From contig UPZA01000005.1 of the NCBI GenBank assembly GCA_900538575.1, positions 84,567-148,566 of the forward strand: 64,000 bases of DNA, read 5' to 3'. The notes beneath the pieces are model-generated. The model was not told the DNA's origin. It saw nothing but the letters and a program-made list of their open reading frames with translations, and did no database searches. Each line of letters begins with the position of its first letter. The first letter of the stretch is position 1. Positions 27,451-34,893 of this stretch are shown one piece after another. A program made the position numbers and the translations under genes. The DNA comes from an uncultured Ruminococcus sp. (GTDB lineage Bacteria > Bacillota > Clostridia > Oscillospirales > Ruminococcaceae).

Positions 27451-28725
27451 TTATTTAACCTTCCAGCCCAGATAATCAGGAAATAATTCATATAATCCGG
27501 TATCATATAAAATATCTTCCATAATTTGACTTTTTTCATTCGTACTAATTTTTTTACCGTTCAAAATTTGTATCAGACTGTCTAAAGAAAATTTCATATC
27601 TTCATAGGTCGGTTCAGCGTCACCTGATACAATACTGTTCTGTAATTCAATCAGCTGTTCATACGGCTTTTCTACATCTGTTCTGTAAGATTCATCGTTA
27701 AAGTTTTTGTTTTCTGAACTTACAGCGTTTACGGCACATCGTCTTATCAGTTTATGCTTTTCTTCAGCAGGTAAACGAAGCGGGTTAGACAGCCTCATGG
27801 TGATTTCTTTTATGTATTCCTGATCTTTACGGTCATCATCGGAATAAACTTCTATTCCCATATTATTGGTCATCATTAAATTACGAAGAATCGTCTGAGG
27901 TTTCATTTCAATGATATTATTTATTCCATTATCGGCAATATATTGAATTGATTTCAGCCACTGTACAGGTTTTACAAGCTGTTCGGATAACATTATGGGT
28001 ATATCCTTTGAATCAGAATAACATTCACCAGTCAGATTCGATATAACAGGGTATTTGAATTCATGATACTGATAACTTTCAAGATTTTTTTCAAGGTCAT
28101 TTCTTACTATATTCATCAAAGAACTATGAAATGGATTGCCTGTATTTACCTTCATAATTCTTCCGCCAAGTGTTTCTGCCTTTTTTGTAAAGTCATCCAC
28201 TGCTTTACGATGCCCTGATATAACAATCTGTTCTTCAGAATTTATATTTGATATTTCGACAATATGATTTTCATACGAAAGTTCACGGCATATTTCGCTG
28301 ACACGTTCAAGGTCGAGTCCCATGACCGCAGCCATATAACCATCTTCAATTAATGAGGAACCCGTCAATTTTCCGCGGACATCTACAATTTTTATTCCAT
28401 CCGAAAAATCAATTGCTCCCGAACATACCAGAGCGGAAATTTCTCCTAAGCTATGACCGAGCAAATAGGAAGGCTGCCGATCCGTATTTTTCATAAAAAC
28501 ATGAAATCCTGATACACTTGTCGCAAGTATCGCAGGTTGAACCAGATCTGTTTTTGAAAGTTCTTCAATATCTCCCTCAAAACATAATTTTGCCAGATCA
28601 TATCCTAAAATCGTACTTGCTTCATCAAACAGATCTCTGACTATTTTGTTATGCATATACATATTTTTTCCCATAGAAATGTACTGCGAACCTTGTCCCG
28701 GGAATGCAACTGCATATTTTTTCAT
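27451..28725 (-). CDS. Discrete acyltransferase (FabD/trans-AT type) with C-terminal extension
   Basis: Malonyl-CoA:carrier protein transacylase-like protein. FPGQGSQYISMG opens it, the nucleophile is Ser92 in LLGHSLGEISAL and the catalytic His200 lies in NTGNPFHSSLM. The FabD fold accounts for about 300 of 424 residues; the last 110 residues are extra and helical, unlike housekeeping FabD. The stop abuts the PKS ATG, so it is the natural trans-acting AT for that module. The PFHS motif fits malonyl, but whether it accepts malonyl-CoA or a hydroxymalonyl-carrier protein cannot be told. Strong ribosome site AAAAAAGGAG. Confidence 0.93.
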   Translation of the reverse strand: MKKYAVAFPGQGSQYISMGKNMYMHNKIVRDLFDEASTILGYDLAKLCFEGDIEELSKTDLVQPAILATSVSGFHVFMKNTDRQPSYLLGHSLGEISALVCSGAIDFSDGIKIVDVRGKLTGSSLIEDGYMAAVMGLDLERVSEICRELSYENHIVEISNINSEEQIVISGHRKAVDDFTKKAETLGGRIMKVNTGNPFHSSLMNIVRNDLEKNLESYQYHEFKYPVISNLTGECYSDSKDIPIMLSEQLVKPVQWLKSIQYIADNGINNIIEMKPQTILRNLMMTNNMGIEVYSDDDRKDQEYIKEITMRLSNPLRLPAEEKHKLIRRCAVNAVSSENKNFNDESYRTDVEKPYEQLIELQNSIVSGDAEPTYEDMKFSLDSLIQILNGKKISTNEKSQIMEDILYDTGLYELFPDYLGWKVK

Positions 28726-28813
28726 AAGACGCTCCTTTTTTAAAAAAGCTAATTTTCCACTTATCCCTAATCGTATGTAAAATCTGAAAGATATTGAAAT
28801 TTTTCAGTATCTT

Positions 28814-29767
28814 TTAATAATGTTCAATTTTTTCCAAAAGACAATTTAAAAATTCCTTGCAATCCTCAATTATAACATAATCAGAATAATCAAAAATCGG
28901 AGCGTTTGCGTCATTATTTACTGCGATAATAACTTTTGAGTTCTTGATTCCGATTACATGCTGACTTGCGCCCGATACGCCAAATCCGACATACAATTTA
29001 GGCGATACGCAAATTCCCGACTGCCCTATCTGATATTCCTTTTCAATCAATTCATTTTCAACAACTGCTCTTGTTCCTGAAATTTCAGCATTGCACAGTT
29101 TAGCCAGTGTTCTGAGTTTATCGGATTCCTCTTTTGAACCGATACCTCTGCCAAAACAGAATAATCTTTCTGCATTGACTAACGATACACTTTTTTTCTC
29201 GATTTTCTTACTGCTAATTACTTGTGCCAAAGCTTCCTTTACTTCTTTTTCAGGTTTCAAATATTCAATATTTCCTGTTTCATATGATAATTCCTTTTTT
29301 ATCTGGAAGGAATTCTGCTTTATTGTACACAATTGATAATCGGTATTGATACATTTTATTTTTGCAACAATAGAGTCGCTGAGTGCAGCTCTGAAAAATT
29401 GAAAACCATCTTTCTTATCATATTCAATATTGATACAATCAGCAGTAAGTCCGCCGTCCAGCATCATTGCAAGAACAGATGCCATTTTTCTGCCTTCTTC
29501 GGTATCCTGAAAAGCCATCATATGTATATCATTTCTGATTATCCATAAACGGCACATTTCGATAAATGAGTTAAGACCTGTATCGCATACAAAAACTTTG
29601 TGCGCTCCGTTTTTTGCGATTTCTCTATATTTGTCATTTCCTTCGCTGCCTCTTATAAATACAAATACTTCACTTTCATTATCGTCAGCAAGAAGCCTTA
29701 GTTTTCTTGTTATTATTAGTGAATCGCTTCTTCCATAACCGCTTCCACAGATAAATGCAAGTTTCAT
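28814..29767 (-). CDS. etfA: Electron transfer flavoprotein alpha subunit
   Basis: ETF alpha, 317 residues. The C-terminal FAD-binding domain shows LFCFGRGIGSKEE, ISGTRAVVE, YQIGQSGICVSPKLYVGFGV and VNNDANAPIFDYSDYVI. It overlaps etfB by four bases (ATGA) and the dehydrogenase gene is just upstream, so the three encode one electron-transfer unit. Within this cluster it should reoxidise the flavin of one or both acyl-CoA dehydrogenases. Confidence 0.93.
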   Translation of the reverse strand: MKLAFICGSGYGRSDSLIITRKLRLLADDNESEVFVFIRGSEGNDKYREIAKNGAHKVFVCDTGLNSFIEMCRLWIIRNDIHMMAFQDTEEGRKMASVLAMMLDGGLTADCINIEYDKKDGFQFFRAALSDSIVAKIKCINTDYQLCTIKQNSFQIKKELSYETGNIEYLKPEKEVKEALAQVISSKKIEKKSVSLVNAERLFCFGRGIGSKEESDKLRTLAKLCNAEISGTRAVVENELIEKEYQIGQSGICVSPKLYVGFGVSGASQHVIGIKNSKVIIAVNNDANAPIFDYSDYVIIEDCKEFLNCLLEKIEHY

Positions 29768-30582
29768 TTCTCTATCTCCTCAATTTTCAAAATTCTTAAA
29801 AACTGCTCGGCTTTTTCATCAATTGTTCCTTCTAATACAACATTTTCTTTCTTTTCCATCACACTTTTAACATTAAGGACTTTAGTCTTTGAACCTTTTA
29901 AACCGCATAACGATACTTCAGAATTCAATGTATCATGATCCCAGACAGTAACCGGTTTTTTTATGGATCTTTTAAGGCATAGCAGACTGATATTTTTCTG
30001 TGTCATAAAGGGGCCGAAAATAAGCATTACCGGCGTCGGAGTTTTTATTGTCTCTTCATTTTCTTCGTTTATGTGCGAAAAAGTTATCGTACCGCTGTAT
30101 TTGTTATCCGGTATTTCATTGCCGAATGTACTTATATCATTTTTACCGTTGACTTCAAGTATTTCATTTACCTGTGTAAAACAATCAACTCCCAGACGAT
30201 ATGCAAGACCATATCCGACTTGTCCGGTTTCACCGTCTACTGCTTTCTTACCGCATACGATAATATCAAAACATCCGATTTTCTTTATAGCCTGTTCCAA
30301 TATATAGATGGTAGCATATGTATCTGAACCCGCAAACGCCTCGTCGGATAATAAGATAACGTCGTCAGCTCCGATAGCTCTGCATCTTATCAGTACGTCC
30401 TTTGCTTTTAATGAACCCATGCTTATACAGGTGATATGTATATCTTTATTTTTGTTTTTTAATTCAACAATATTTGAAAGAGCATATAAGTCATATGGAT
30501 TTATCACTAAGTTTTCTTCATTGGCAGAATTATTATTTACATATTTTTCAGAGACAGGTTTTATCAATACTATTATATTCAT
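29764..30582 (-). CDS. etfB: Electron transfer flavoprotein beta subunit
   Basis: ETF beta, 272 residues. Family segments are INPYDLYALSNIVELK, ISMGSLKAKDVLIRCRAIGAD, DIIVCGKKAVDGETGQVGYG and TPTPVMLIF. It starts six bases after the dehydrogenase stop and is coupled to etfA. A dedicated ETF inside a polyketide cluster indicates that a true alpha,beta-type desaturation or oxidation is needed for the product. Confidence 0.92.
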   Translation of the reverse strand: MNIIVLIKPVSEKYVNNNSANEENLVINPYDLYALSNIVELKNKNKDIHITCISMGSLKAKDVLIRCRAIGADDVILLSDEAFAGSDTYATIYILEQAIKKIGCFDIIVCGKKAVDGETGQVGYGLAYRLGVDCFTQVNEILEVNGKNDISTFGNEIPDNKYSGTITFSHINEENEETIKTPTPVMLIFGPFMTQKNISLLCLKRSIKKPVTVWDHDTLNSEVSLCGLKGSKTKVLNVKSVMEKKENVVLEGTIDEKAEQFLRILKIEEIEK

Positions 30583-30588
30583 TATTAT

Positions 30589-31731
30589 TTACCTCAAACT
30601 GCATTCCAGATTCATCATACGATAAATGGTATTTCGCTGTATTTCATTTGTTCCCGAATAAATAGAGCAAGCGAGCGCGTCTCTCAATTCTCTTTCAATA
30701 TCATATTCTTTAGTATATCCGTATGCTCCGAATATCTGCAAAGCATCTCTGCATGCCTGTATATAGCTTTCGCTGACAAATACCTTAAATATTGACGCAT
30801 CTGTAAAAGCATTTTTTCCCTGATCTTTCATCCATGCAATTTTGTAAAGCATATTACGGGATAATTCAAAATGAATCTTCATATTCGCTATCTTGTGTGA
30901 TACAGCCTGAAATTCACCTATATTCTGTCCGAACTGTTTTCTTTCGTTTACATATTTCATGCATGAATCTATAACTCGGTGCATGGCTCCTATATGCGGC
31001 GCAAATTCATATATTCTTTCCCATTCAAGCGCCGATATAAAAATCATTTTTCCGCTGTCAGGTGTTCCGAGAACATTTTCTTCCGGTATAAAACAGTCAG
31101 TCAGCGTTACTTCACTTAACGGACATGAATTCAATCCCAAAGTTTCAATCTTTTTACCTATTTTCAATCCGGCAAATTCTTTCTCAACAACAAACGAAAT
31201 AACTTTCTCGGGATTTGCTTCATCCAAAGCAAATAAAACAAAAATATCAGCTATAGTTCCATTGGATATGAACATCTTGCTTCCGTTCAATACATATCCG
31301 CCCTGAACTTTTTTGGCGGTCATTTTCATGCTGCATGCATCAGAACCTGAATCGCACTCAGTCAATGCAAATGCACCGATTTTTTCACCTGTAACCAATT
31401 CAGGCAGATATTTCTCTTTCAAAAAATCAGAACCGTATAGATATATCAGATTCTGCGAAACCCATATATGATTATTTATTACAAACACAAAGCCGTTATT
31501 ATTGCAGGAATAACCTAATTCCTCTATCATAAGCGCGGCCGTCAGATAAGATTCATCCATACCGCCGTACTCTTCGCCTATAGTTATTCCAAGGATACCG
31601 AAATCAGACGTAAGTTTCCACATTGATTCTGAAAAAAAATCCTTTTCATCGTTTCCGTTCAAGTTTTCTACGGCAAATTTTCTTACCTCGCTGATATATT
31701 CCTTTTGCTCTTTGGTCAAGCTGAAATCCAT
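30589..31731 (-). CDS. Acyl-CoA dehydrogenase paired with ETF
   Basis: A 380-residue acyl-CoA dehydrogenase. It shows GITIGEEYGGMDESYL, FALTECDSGSDACSM, SKMFISNGTIADIFV, NERKQFGQNIGEFQAV and IYSGTNEIQRN. The catalytic Glu of medium-chain enzymes (YEGTS) is Ser here; ALEWERIYEF supplies a Glu where isovaleryl-CoA dehydrogenase carries its base, so the enzyme may still be active with that geometry. Cluster homologues oxidise aminoacyl- or acyl-carrier proteins. Good ribosome site AAAAGGAG; followed within six bases by etfB. Confidence 0.92.
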   Translation of the reverse strand: MDFSLTKEQKEYISEVRKFAVENLNGNDEKDFFSESMWKLTSDFGILGITIGEEYGGMDESYLTAALMIEELGYSCNNNGFVFVINNHIWVSQNLIYLYGSDFLKEKYLPELVTGEKIGAFALTECDSGSDACSMKMTAKKVQGGYVLNGSKMFISNGTIADIFVLFALDEANPEKVISFVVEKEFAGLKIGKKIETLGLNSCPLSEVTLTDCFIPEENVLGTPDSGKMIFISALEWERIYEFAPHIGAMHRVIDSCMKYVNERKQFGQNIGEFQAVSHKIANMKIHFELSRNMLYKIAWMKDQGKNAFTDASIFKVFVSESYIQACRDALQIFGAYGYTKEYDIERELRDALACSIYSGTNEIQRNTIYRMMNLECSLR

Positions 31732-31850
31732 TAATACTATCTCCTTTTCAATAGTTTGTACATATCTTTAATTTGATATATTTTAATACTAATTCAACTA
31801 AAACAATATCGCACAAAAACAAACGCGGCTCCTTATACTTTGTTTTACTG

Positions 31851-32552
31851 TTAGCGAAACATATTTTCTTTCCATAGAAGTAAATTTTCAACGGAAACCA
31901 TCGTAATATCTAAATTTTCAATATCAGGTTTATCGGCATTTACACAAACCGATAAATAATGATCGTTGTCGATTTTTTTATTCATAAAAAAGAAATCACT
32001 TATTCTGACATTGTCTTTATACAGCAATATCTCATCCTTATGAAGTTCAAAACTAAATGAGTTTAAAGGTATCGTCAGACCTTTTCCGATACATTTGAGG
32101 TAACTTTCTTTTAACGTCCATATTTTGCAAAACATTTCATCCTGATTGTTTAATCCTCCGCTTCTGATGTATTCATTTTCATATTCAGAAAAAAATTTTT
32201 GGGCAATCGGGATAACATCCGAAGTTTCGCCCTCAACATCAATACCAACAGGCGATTCACTGACCGTACATACGATCCAGTTATCGGAATGAGAAATATT
32301 AAAAAAAATGTCTTTACAATCTTTCAGGAACGGTTTTCCAAATTCATTGTATTCAAAAATAATAAAATGCGGAGAAAATCGATATTCTTTGTAAAGCGTA
32401 TACTTTACCAGTATTTCGCTTAATATACTTATCTTTCGAGCATTTTCGTAAATATATTTATTTATCTTTTTGATTCTCTCTTCTGATAATAAAGGAATAA
32501 ACGAATTTATATCGTTCAACGAAGTATCTATTTTTATTGCATAAACATTCAT
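31851..32552 (-). CDS. Sfp-type 4'-phosphopantetheinyl transferase
   Basis: Activates carrier proteins by attaching phosphopantetheine from coenzyme A. The 233-residue length and motifs NISHSDNWIVC, VGIDVEGE (magnesium ligands Asp105, Glu107) and FCKIWTLKESYLKCIGKGL are those of Sfp-type enzymes. It is the first gene of the cluster in transcription order and should modify the PKS carrier domain and the three free carrier proteins. The ribosome site is weak. Confidence 0.93.
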   Translation of the reverse strand: MNVYAIKIDTSLNDINSFIPLLSEERIKKINKYIYENARKISILSEILVKYTLYKEYRFSPHFIIFEYNEFGKPFLKDCKDIFFNISHSDNWIVCTVSESPVGIDVEGETSDVIPIAQKFFSEYENEYIRSGGLNNQDEMFCKIWTLKESYLKCIGKGLTIPLNSFSFELHKDEILLYKDNVRISDFFFMNKKIDNDHYLSVCVNADKPDIENLDITMVSVENLLLWKENMFR

Positions 32553-32668
32553 AAATATTAGTGATCCTAAAACAATATTACAAAATCGAGTCTATATTAA
32601 GGGCGGCGCCTGACAACTTAACTTCAGCGCCTTTTCCGTATTATATTCAGAAATTACGGCTTGCAATG

Positions 32669-32697
32669 ATTGAATCATTTTTATTATACTATGTCAA
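32669..32697 (-). promoter_or_regulatory. Candidate promoter for the biosynthetic cluster
   Basis: In the 354-base gene-free stretch 32553-32906, the - strand carries a perfect TTGACA (32697-32692) with TTCAAT 17 bases further on. A TATAAT sits only three bases after the -35 and cannot pair with it. The call rests on these hexamers alone. I see no other feature in the gap, which is AT-rich and separates the cluster from the surface-protein region. Confidence 0.3.
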
Positions 32698-32906
32698 GCT
32701 AAAATTTCCAGCTCAATTTATTAATTACTTCACCTTACGCATTCCGATAATTGCTAACCTCAGGTTTTTTCTTCAACATACTGATTTATCATCTTTAATA
32801 TTTCTCCTGTTTATTTTATAATCATGATTATTATTAATAATATACTAAAATTATACAAATTTCAATCCTTAACAATAAAAGTTCACAAATTATTTACAAT
32901 TATTAT

Positions 32907-33479
32907 CTAATATTGATTTTTATGAATTAGGATAAAAAAATAAAGCCGGATAATATTATCCGGATCGTAAAAACCGTCGTCTGTACCGTATTTCAAAGTC
33001 GGATCATAATTAGTAATCATTCTTCGTTCTTTTACAGTCCCGTTATCAATTTCCATGCAGCAAGCCCCGTAAAGAGTGCGAATGCCGTTTACTTCATAAT
33101 AAATGGGATTCTGAATTTCAGTTATGCCGTATGTAATAGGAATCTGAACAGAAGGGTGAGAAACATTAATAGATCTGACTGTTCCCTGCACAGCGAATAT
33201 ATCATATTTTTCCTGATATATATTCATTTTATATTTATAGCTTTTACCGTTTTCAAAAGTACCTGAAGACATTCTTGTTCTGGATTCATAATCATTGTAT
33301 ATAGCCGAAGCAGACAGAGGAACGTACATCTTTTTAATAAGTCCGTTATTGCCTGCGTCATAGAACACAAAATCATAACCCCATAAATGATCCCCGTTGA
33401 ATATAAATGAGAAGCTGTTATCTTCAGAGGCGTCTATAGCCGTATTATGAGGGTATACATTTTGAGGTTTATATATCAT
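32907..33479 (-). CDS. Unrecognised 190-residue protein
   Basis: I do not recognise this protein. The start at 33479 is set by AAAGGAAGTG eight bases before the ATG; codons further upstream run into a terminator hairpin. It is soluble, rich in aromatic residues and Asn/Asp (SFIFNGDHLWGYDF), with no signal peptide, and looks beta-rich. The C-terminal stretch IIRLYFFILIHKNQY is unlike the rest, so it may be truncated. It lies at the boundary between the biosynthetic cluster and the surface-protein/immunity region. Confidence 0.6.
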   Translation of the reverse strand: MIYKPQNVYPHNTAIDASEDNSFSFIFNGDHLWGYDFVFYDAGNNGLIKKMYVPLSASAIYNDYESRTRMSSGTFENGKSYKYKMNIYQEKYDIFAVQGTVRSINVSHPSVQIPITYGITEIQNPIYYEVNGIRTLYGACCMEIDNGTVKERRMITNYDPTLKYGTDDGFYDPDNIIRLYFFILIHKNQY

Positions 33480-33520
33480 ATTATCACTTCCTTTAAAATA
33501 TTTTTTTGTAATAAAGAAAA

Positions 33521-33554
33521 AGAGCAAAACAAACTTAATTGTTTGTTTTGCTCT
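33521..33554. terminator. Perfect 14-bp hairpin terminator
   Basis: AGAGCAAAACAAAC / GTTTGTTTTGCTCT with a six-base AT loop, followed by T-rich sequence on both strands. It ends the array of small membrane-protein genes and insulates the next gene. Confidence 0.8.
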
Positions 33555-33565
33555 TTTGAATTTTT

Positions 33566-33597
33566 GCAGCAACTTTGTAATCTCTGCTGATTGAAAT
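33566..33597 (-). pseudogene. Fragment of the large VWA protein's C-terminal region
   Basis: Read on the - strand this short stretch encodes ISISRDYKVAAK, matching ISISKDYKSAARKY near the C-terminus of the large protein at 34894-38673. It is cut off by the neighbouring hairpin. It is the most decayed of the repeated tail fragments. Confidence 0.6.
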
Positions 33598-33638
33598 TAA
33601 TCATGGATATAGCATTATACTATACCCATGATTTTTAT

Positions 33639-33920
33639 TCAATAAGATGCAAACTCTTTAATAAGCTCAATAATATTAGGTAAATTACCATTTAATCTGT
33701 TGTAGATGAATATAATACCGATAGTAACAAAAAATGCATCCATTAAATATTCAAATTTATTACTCATATATTTAGCATAAGATACAGTATATTTACCACT
33801 TCTGAGCATCTCTTTCCTACGCTTTTTTTTAATTTTTTCAAATTTGATTCGACGATTTATTCCATAAGCTATTGACAATAACCCTAAAAGAATATCCCAA
33901 TAAGATAGAATCTCTTTCAA
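33639..33920 (-). CDS. Small two-helix membrane protein, immunity-like paralogue 3
   Basis: A 93-residue protein: a first hydrophobic segment in SYWDILLGLLSIAYGI, a basic loop (KFEKIKKKRRKEM) and a second segment ending FIYNRLNGNLPNIIELIK. Two paralogues follow at 34115 and 34597, each downstream of a copy of the large protein's tail. This arrangement is typical of orphan immunity genes behind polymorphic toxins, but no known immunity family was recognised. Ribosome site AAAAGGAG. Confidence 0.75.
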   Translation of the reverse strand: MKEILSYWDILLGLLSIAYGINRRIKFEKIKKKRRKEMLRSGKYTVSYAKYMSNKFEYLMDAFFVTIGIIFIYNRLNGNLPNIIELIKEFASY

Positions 33921-33932
33921 TTATTACTCCTT

Positions 33933-34043
33933 TTATATATATTTTACCAATATATTGTTTAATCTATCAATATTATTTTGTGCGTGCTCCTGATTATCTT
34001 TATCCAGCCATTCTGAATACCAAGGAAACGCTTTGCTATTAGT
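33933..34043 (-). pseudogene. Orphan copy of the large protein's C-terminal tail, copy A
   Basis: The - strand encodes SKAFPWYSEWLDKDNQEHAQ and then NNIDRLNNILVKYI before a stop, nearly the same as the last 35 residues of the protein at 34894-38673. There is no start codon or ribosome site. It directly precedes the immunity-like gene at 33639. Confidence 0.85.
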
Positions 34044-34055
34044 AAGCTTACAATA

Positions 34056-34091
34056 AAACAACTTGGGTTTCAAGTGAAACCGAAGTTGTTT
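34056..34091 (-). terminator. Hairpin terminator behind immunity-like gene 2
   Basis: A 16-base stem with one mismatch (AAACAACTTGGGTTTC / GAAACCGAAGTTGTTT) and loop AAGT lies 24 bases after the stop of the gene at 34115. Confidence 0.7.
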
Positions 34092-34114
34092 CATTTTTTT
34101 ATCAAAGTTAAACT

Positions 34115-34402
34115 TTAATGAGTAAAAATATACTTAATAAGAATGATAATATTAGGCATATTACCTTTGATCCTATTGTAAATAAATAATGCACCAAAAA
34201 CTATTAAAGCCAAGCACATTGTATAAGCATATCTATCATCCATATATCTCGAATAAGACGATTCCCATTTTCCATTATTTTTTCGGATTAGATTATCATC
34301 TCGCTTTTTTACATAAATAAAGTATTTAGCCCACCGATAAATCCCAAAGCCTATAGCAATTAAACCTAAAGAAACATCCCAGTAAGAAAGTATTGCTTTC
34401 AT
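34115..34402 (-). CDS. Small two-helix membrane protein, immunity-like paralogue 2
   Basis: A 95-residue protein, paralogue of those at 33639 and 34597: SYWDVSLGLIAIGFGIYRW, a basic loop, then AYTMCLALIVFGALFIYNR and a terminal GNMPNIIILIKYI. The ATG at 34402 is chosen with AAGGTGAG ten bases upstream; the preceding tail fragment runs into the start region and stops at 34408. It is intact, unlike the copy next to the big gene. Confidence 0.75.
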   Translation of the reverse strand: MKAILSYWDVSLGLIAIGFGIYRWAKYFIYVKKRDDNLIRKNNGKWESSYSRYMDDRYAYTMCLALIVFGALFIYNRIKGNMPNIIILIKYIFTH

Positions 34403-34407
34403 TCTTA

Positions 34408-34520
34408 TCAACTCACCTTAACCGTATATTTTTCGAGTATCTTATTCAGATTTCTAATATTATTTTGAGCGTGCTCCTGATTATCTTTATCCAGCCATTC
34501 TGAATACCAAGGAAACTCTT
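34408..34520 (-). pseudogene. Orphan copy of the large protein's C-terminal tail, copy B
   Basis: The - strand encodes FPWYSEWLDKDNQEHAQNNI followed by RNLNKILEKYTVKVS and a stop, matching the C-terminus of the protein at 34894-38673. The stop lies six bases before the start of the immunity-like gene at 34402, the same spacing logic as in the parent locus. Confidence 0.85.
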
Positions 34521-34540
34521 AGTTATGCTGTTTAGACATA

Positions 34541-34575
34541 AAATATCTTCGACCCACTTAAAGCCGAAGATATTT
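34541..34575 (-). terminator. Hairpin terminator behind immunity-like gene 1
   Basis: An 11-bp stem (AAATATCTTCG / CGAAGATATTT) with a 13-base loop lies 22 bases after the end of the frameshifted gene at 34597. Confidence 0.65.
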
Positions 34576-34596
34576 CATTTAAATTAAACAATGCTT

Positions 34597-34883
34597 TTAA
34601 TAAAAAAAGATGTCCTTTATAAATGTTACAATATTGGGTAAATTCCCTTTTAATCTGTTGTAAATGAATACTACACCAATAAATATTAGGAGTGAACACC
34701 AAAAAAATGCGTGGCGATCATCCATATACCTTTTATACGATAATTTCCATATTCCATTTGTTTTTTTAACATATCGTTATCACGCTTTTTTTTGTACTTT
34801 TCATACTTAATAAAACGATAACTTCCAAAGCCTATTGCAATTAAGCCTAAAGAAATATCCCAATAAGAAAGTATTTCTTTCAA
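34597..34883 (-). pseudogene. Immunity-like paralogue 1, interrupted by a -1 frameshift at a run of seven A
   Basis: The zero frame gives a 65-residue product (stop at 34686) that matches its paralogues only to the basic loop. Moving back one base at the run TTAAAAAAAC (codons TTA-AAA-AAA-C) restores the rest: YKRYMDDRHAFFWC, VVFIYNRLKGNLPNIVTFI and a stop at 34597, a full-length homologue. A AAA AAA is a classic slippery heptamer for programmed -1 frameshifting, but a simple one-base deletion explains it equally well. It lies 10 bases after the large secreted protein, where a cognate immunity gene is expected. Confidence 0.75.
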
Positions 34884-34893
34884 TTATTTCTCC

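Noticed and set aside
32683..32697. TTGACA followed by TATAAT three bases later
   Set aside because: Spacing is far too short for one promoter; only TTGACA with a weak -10 at 17 bases was kept.
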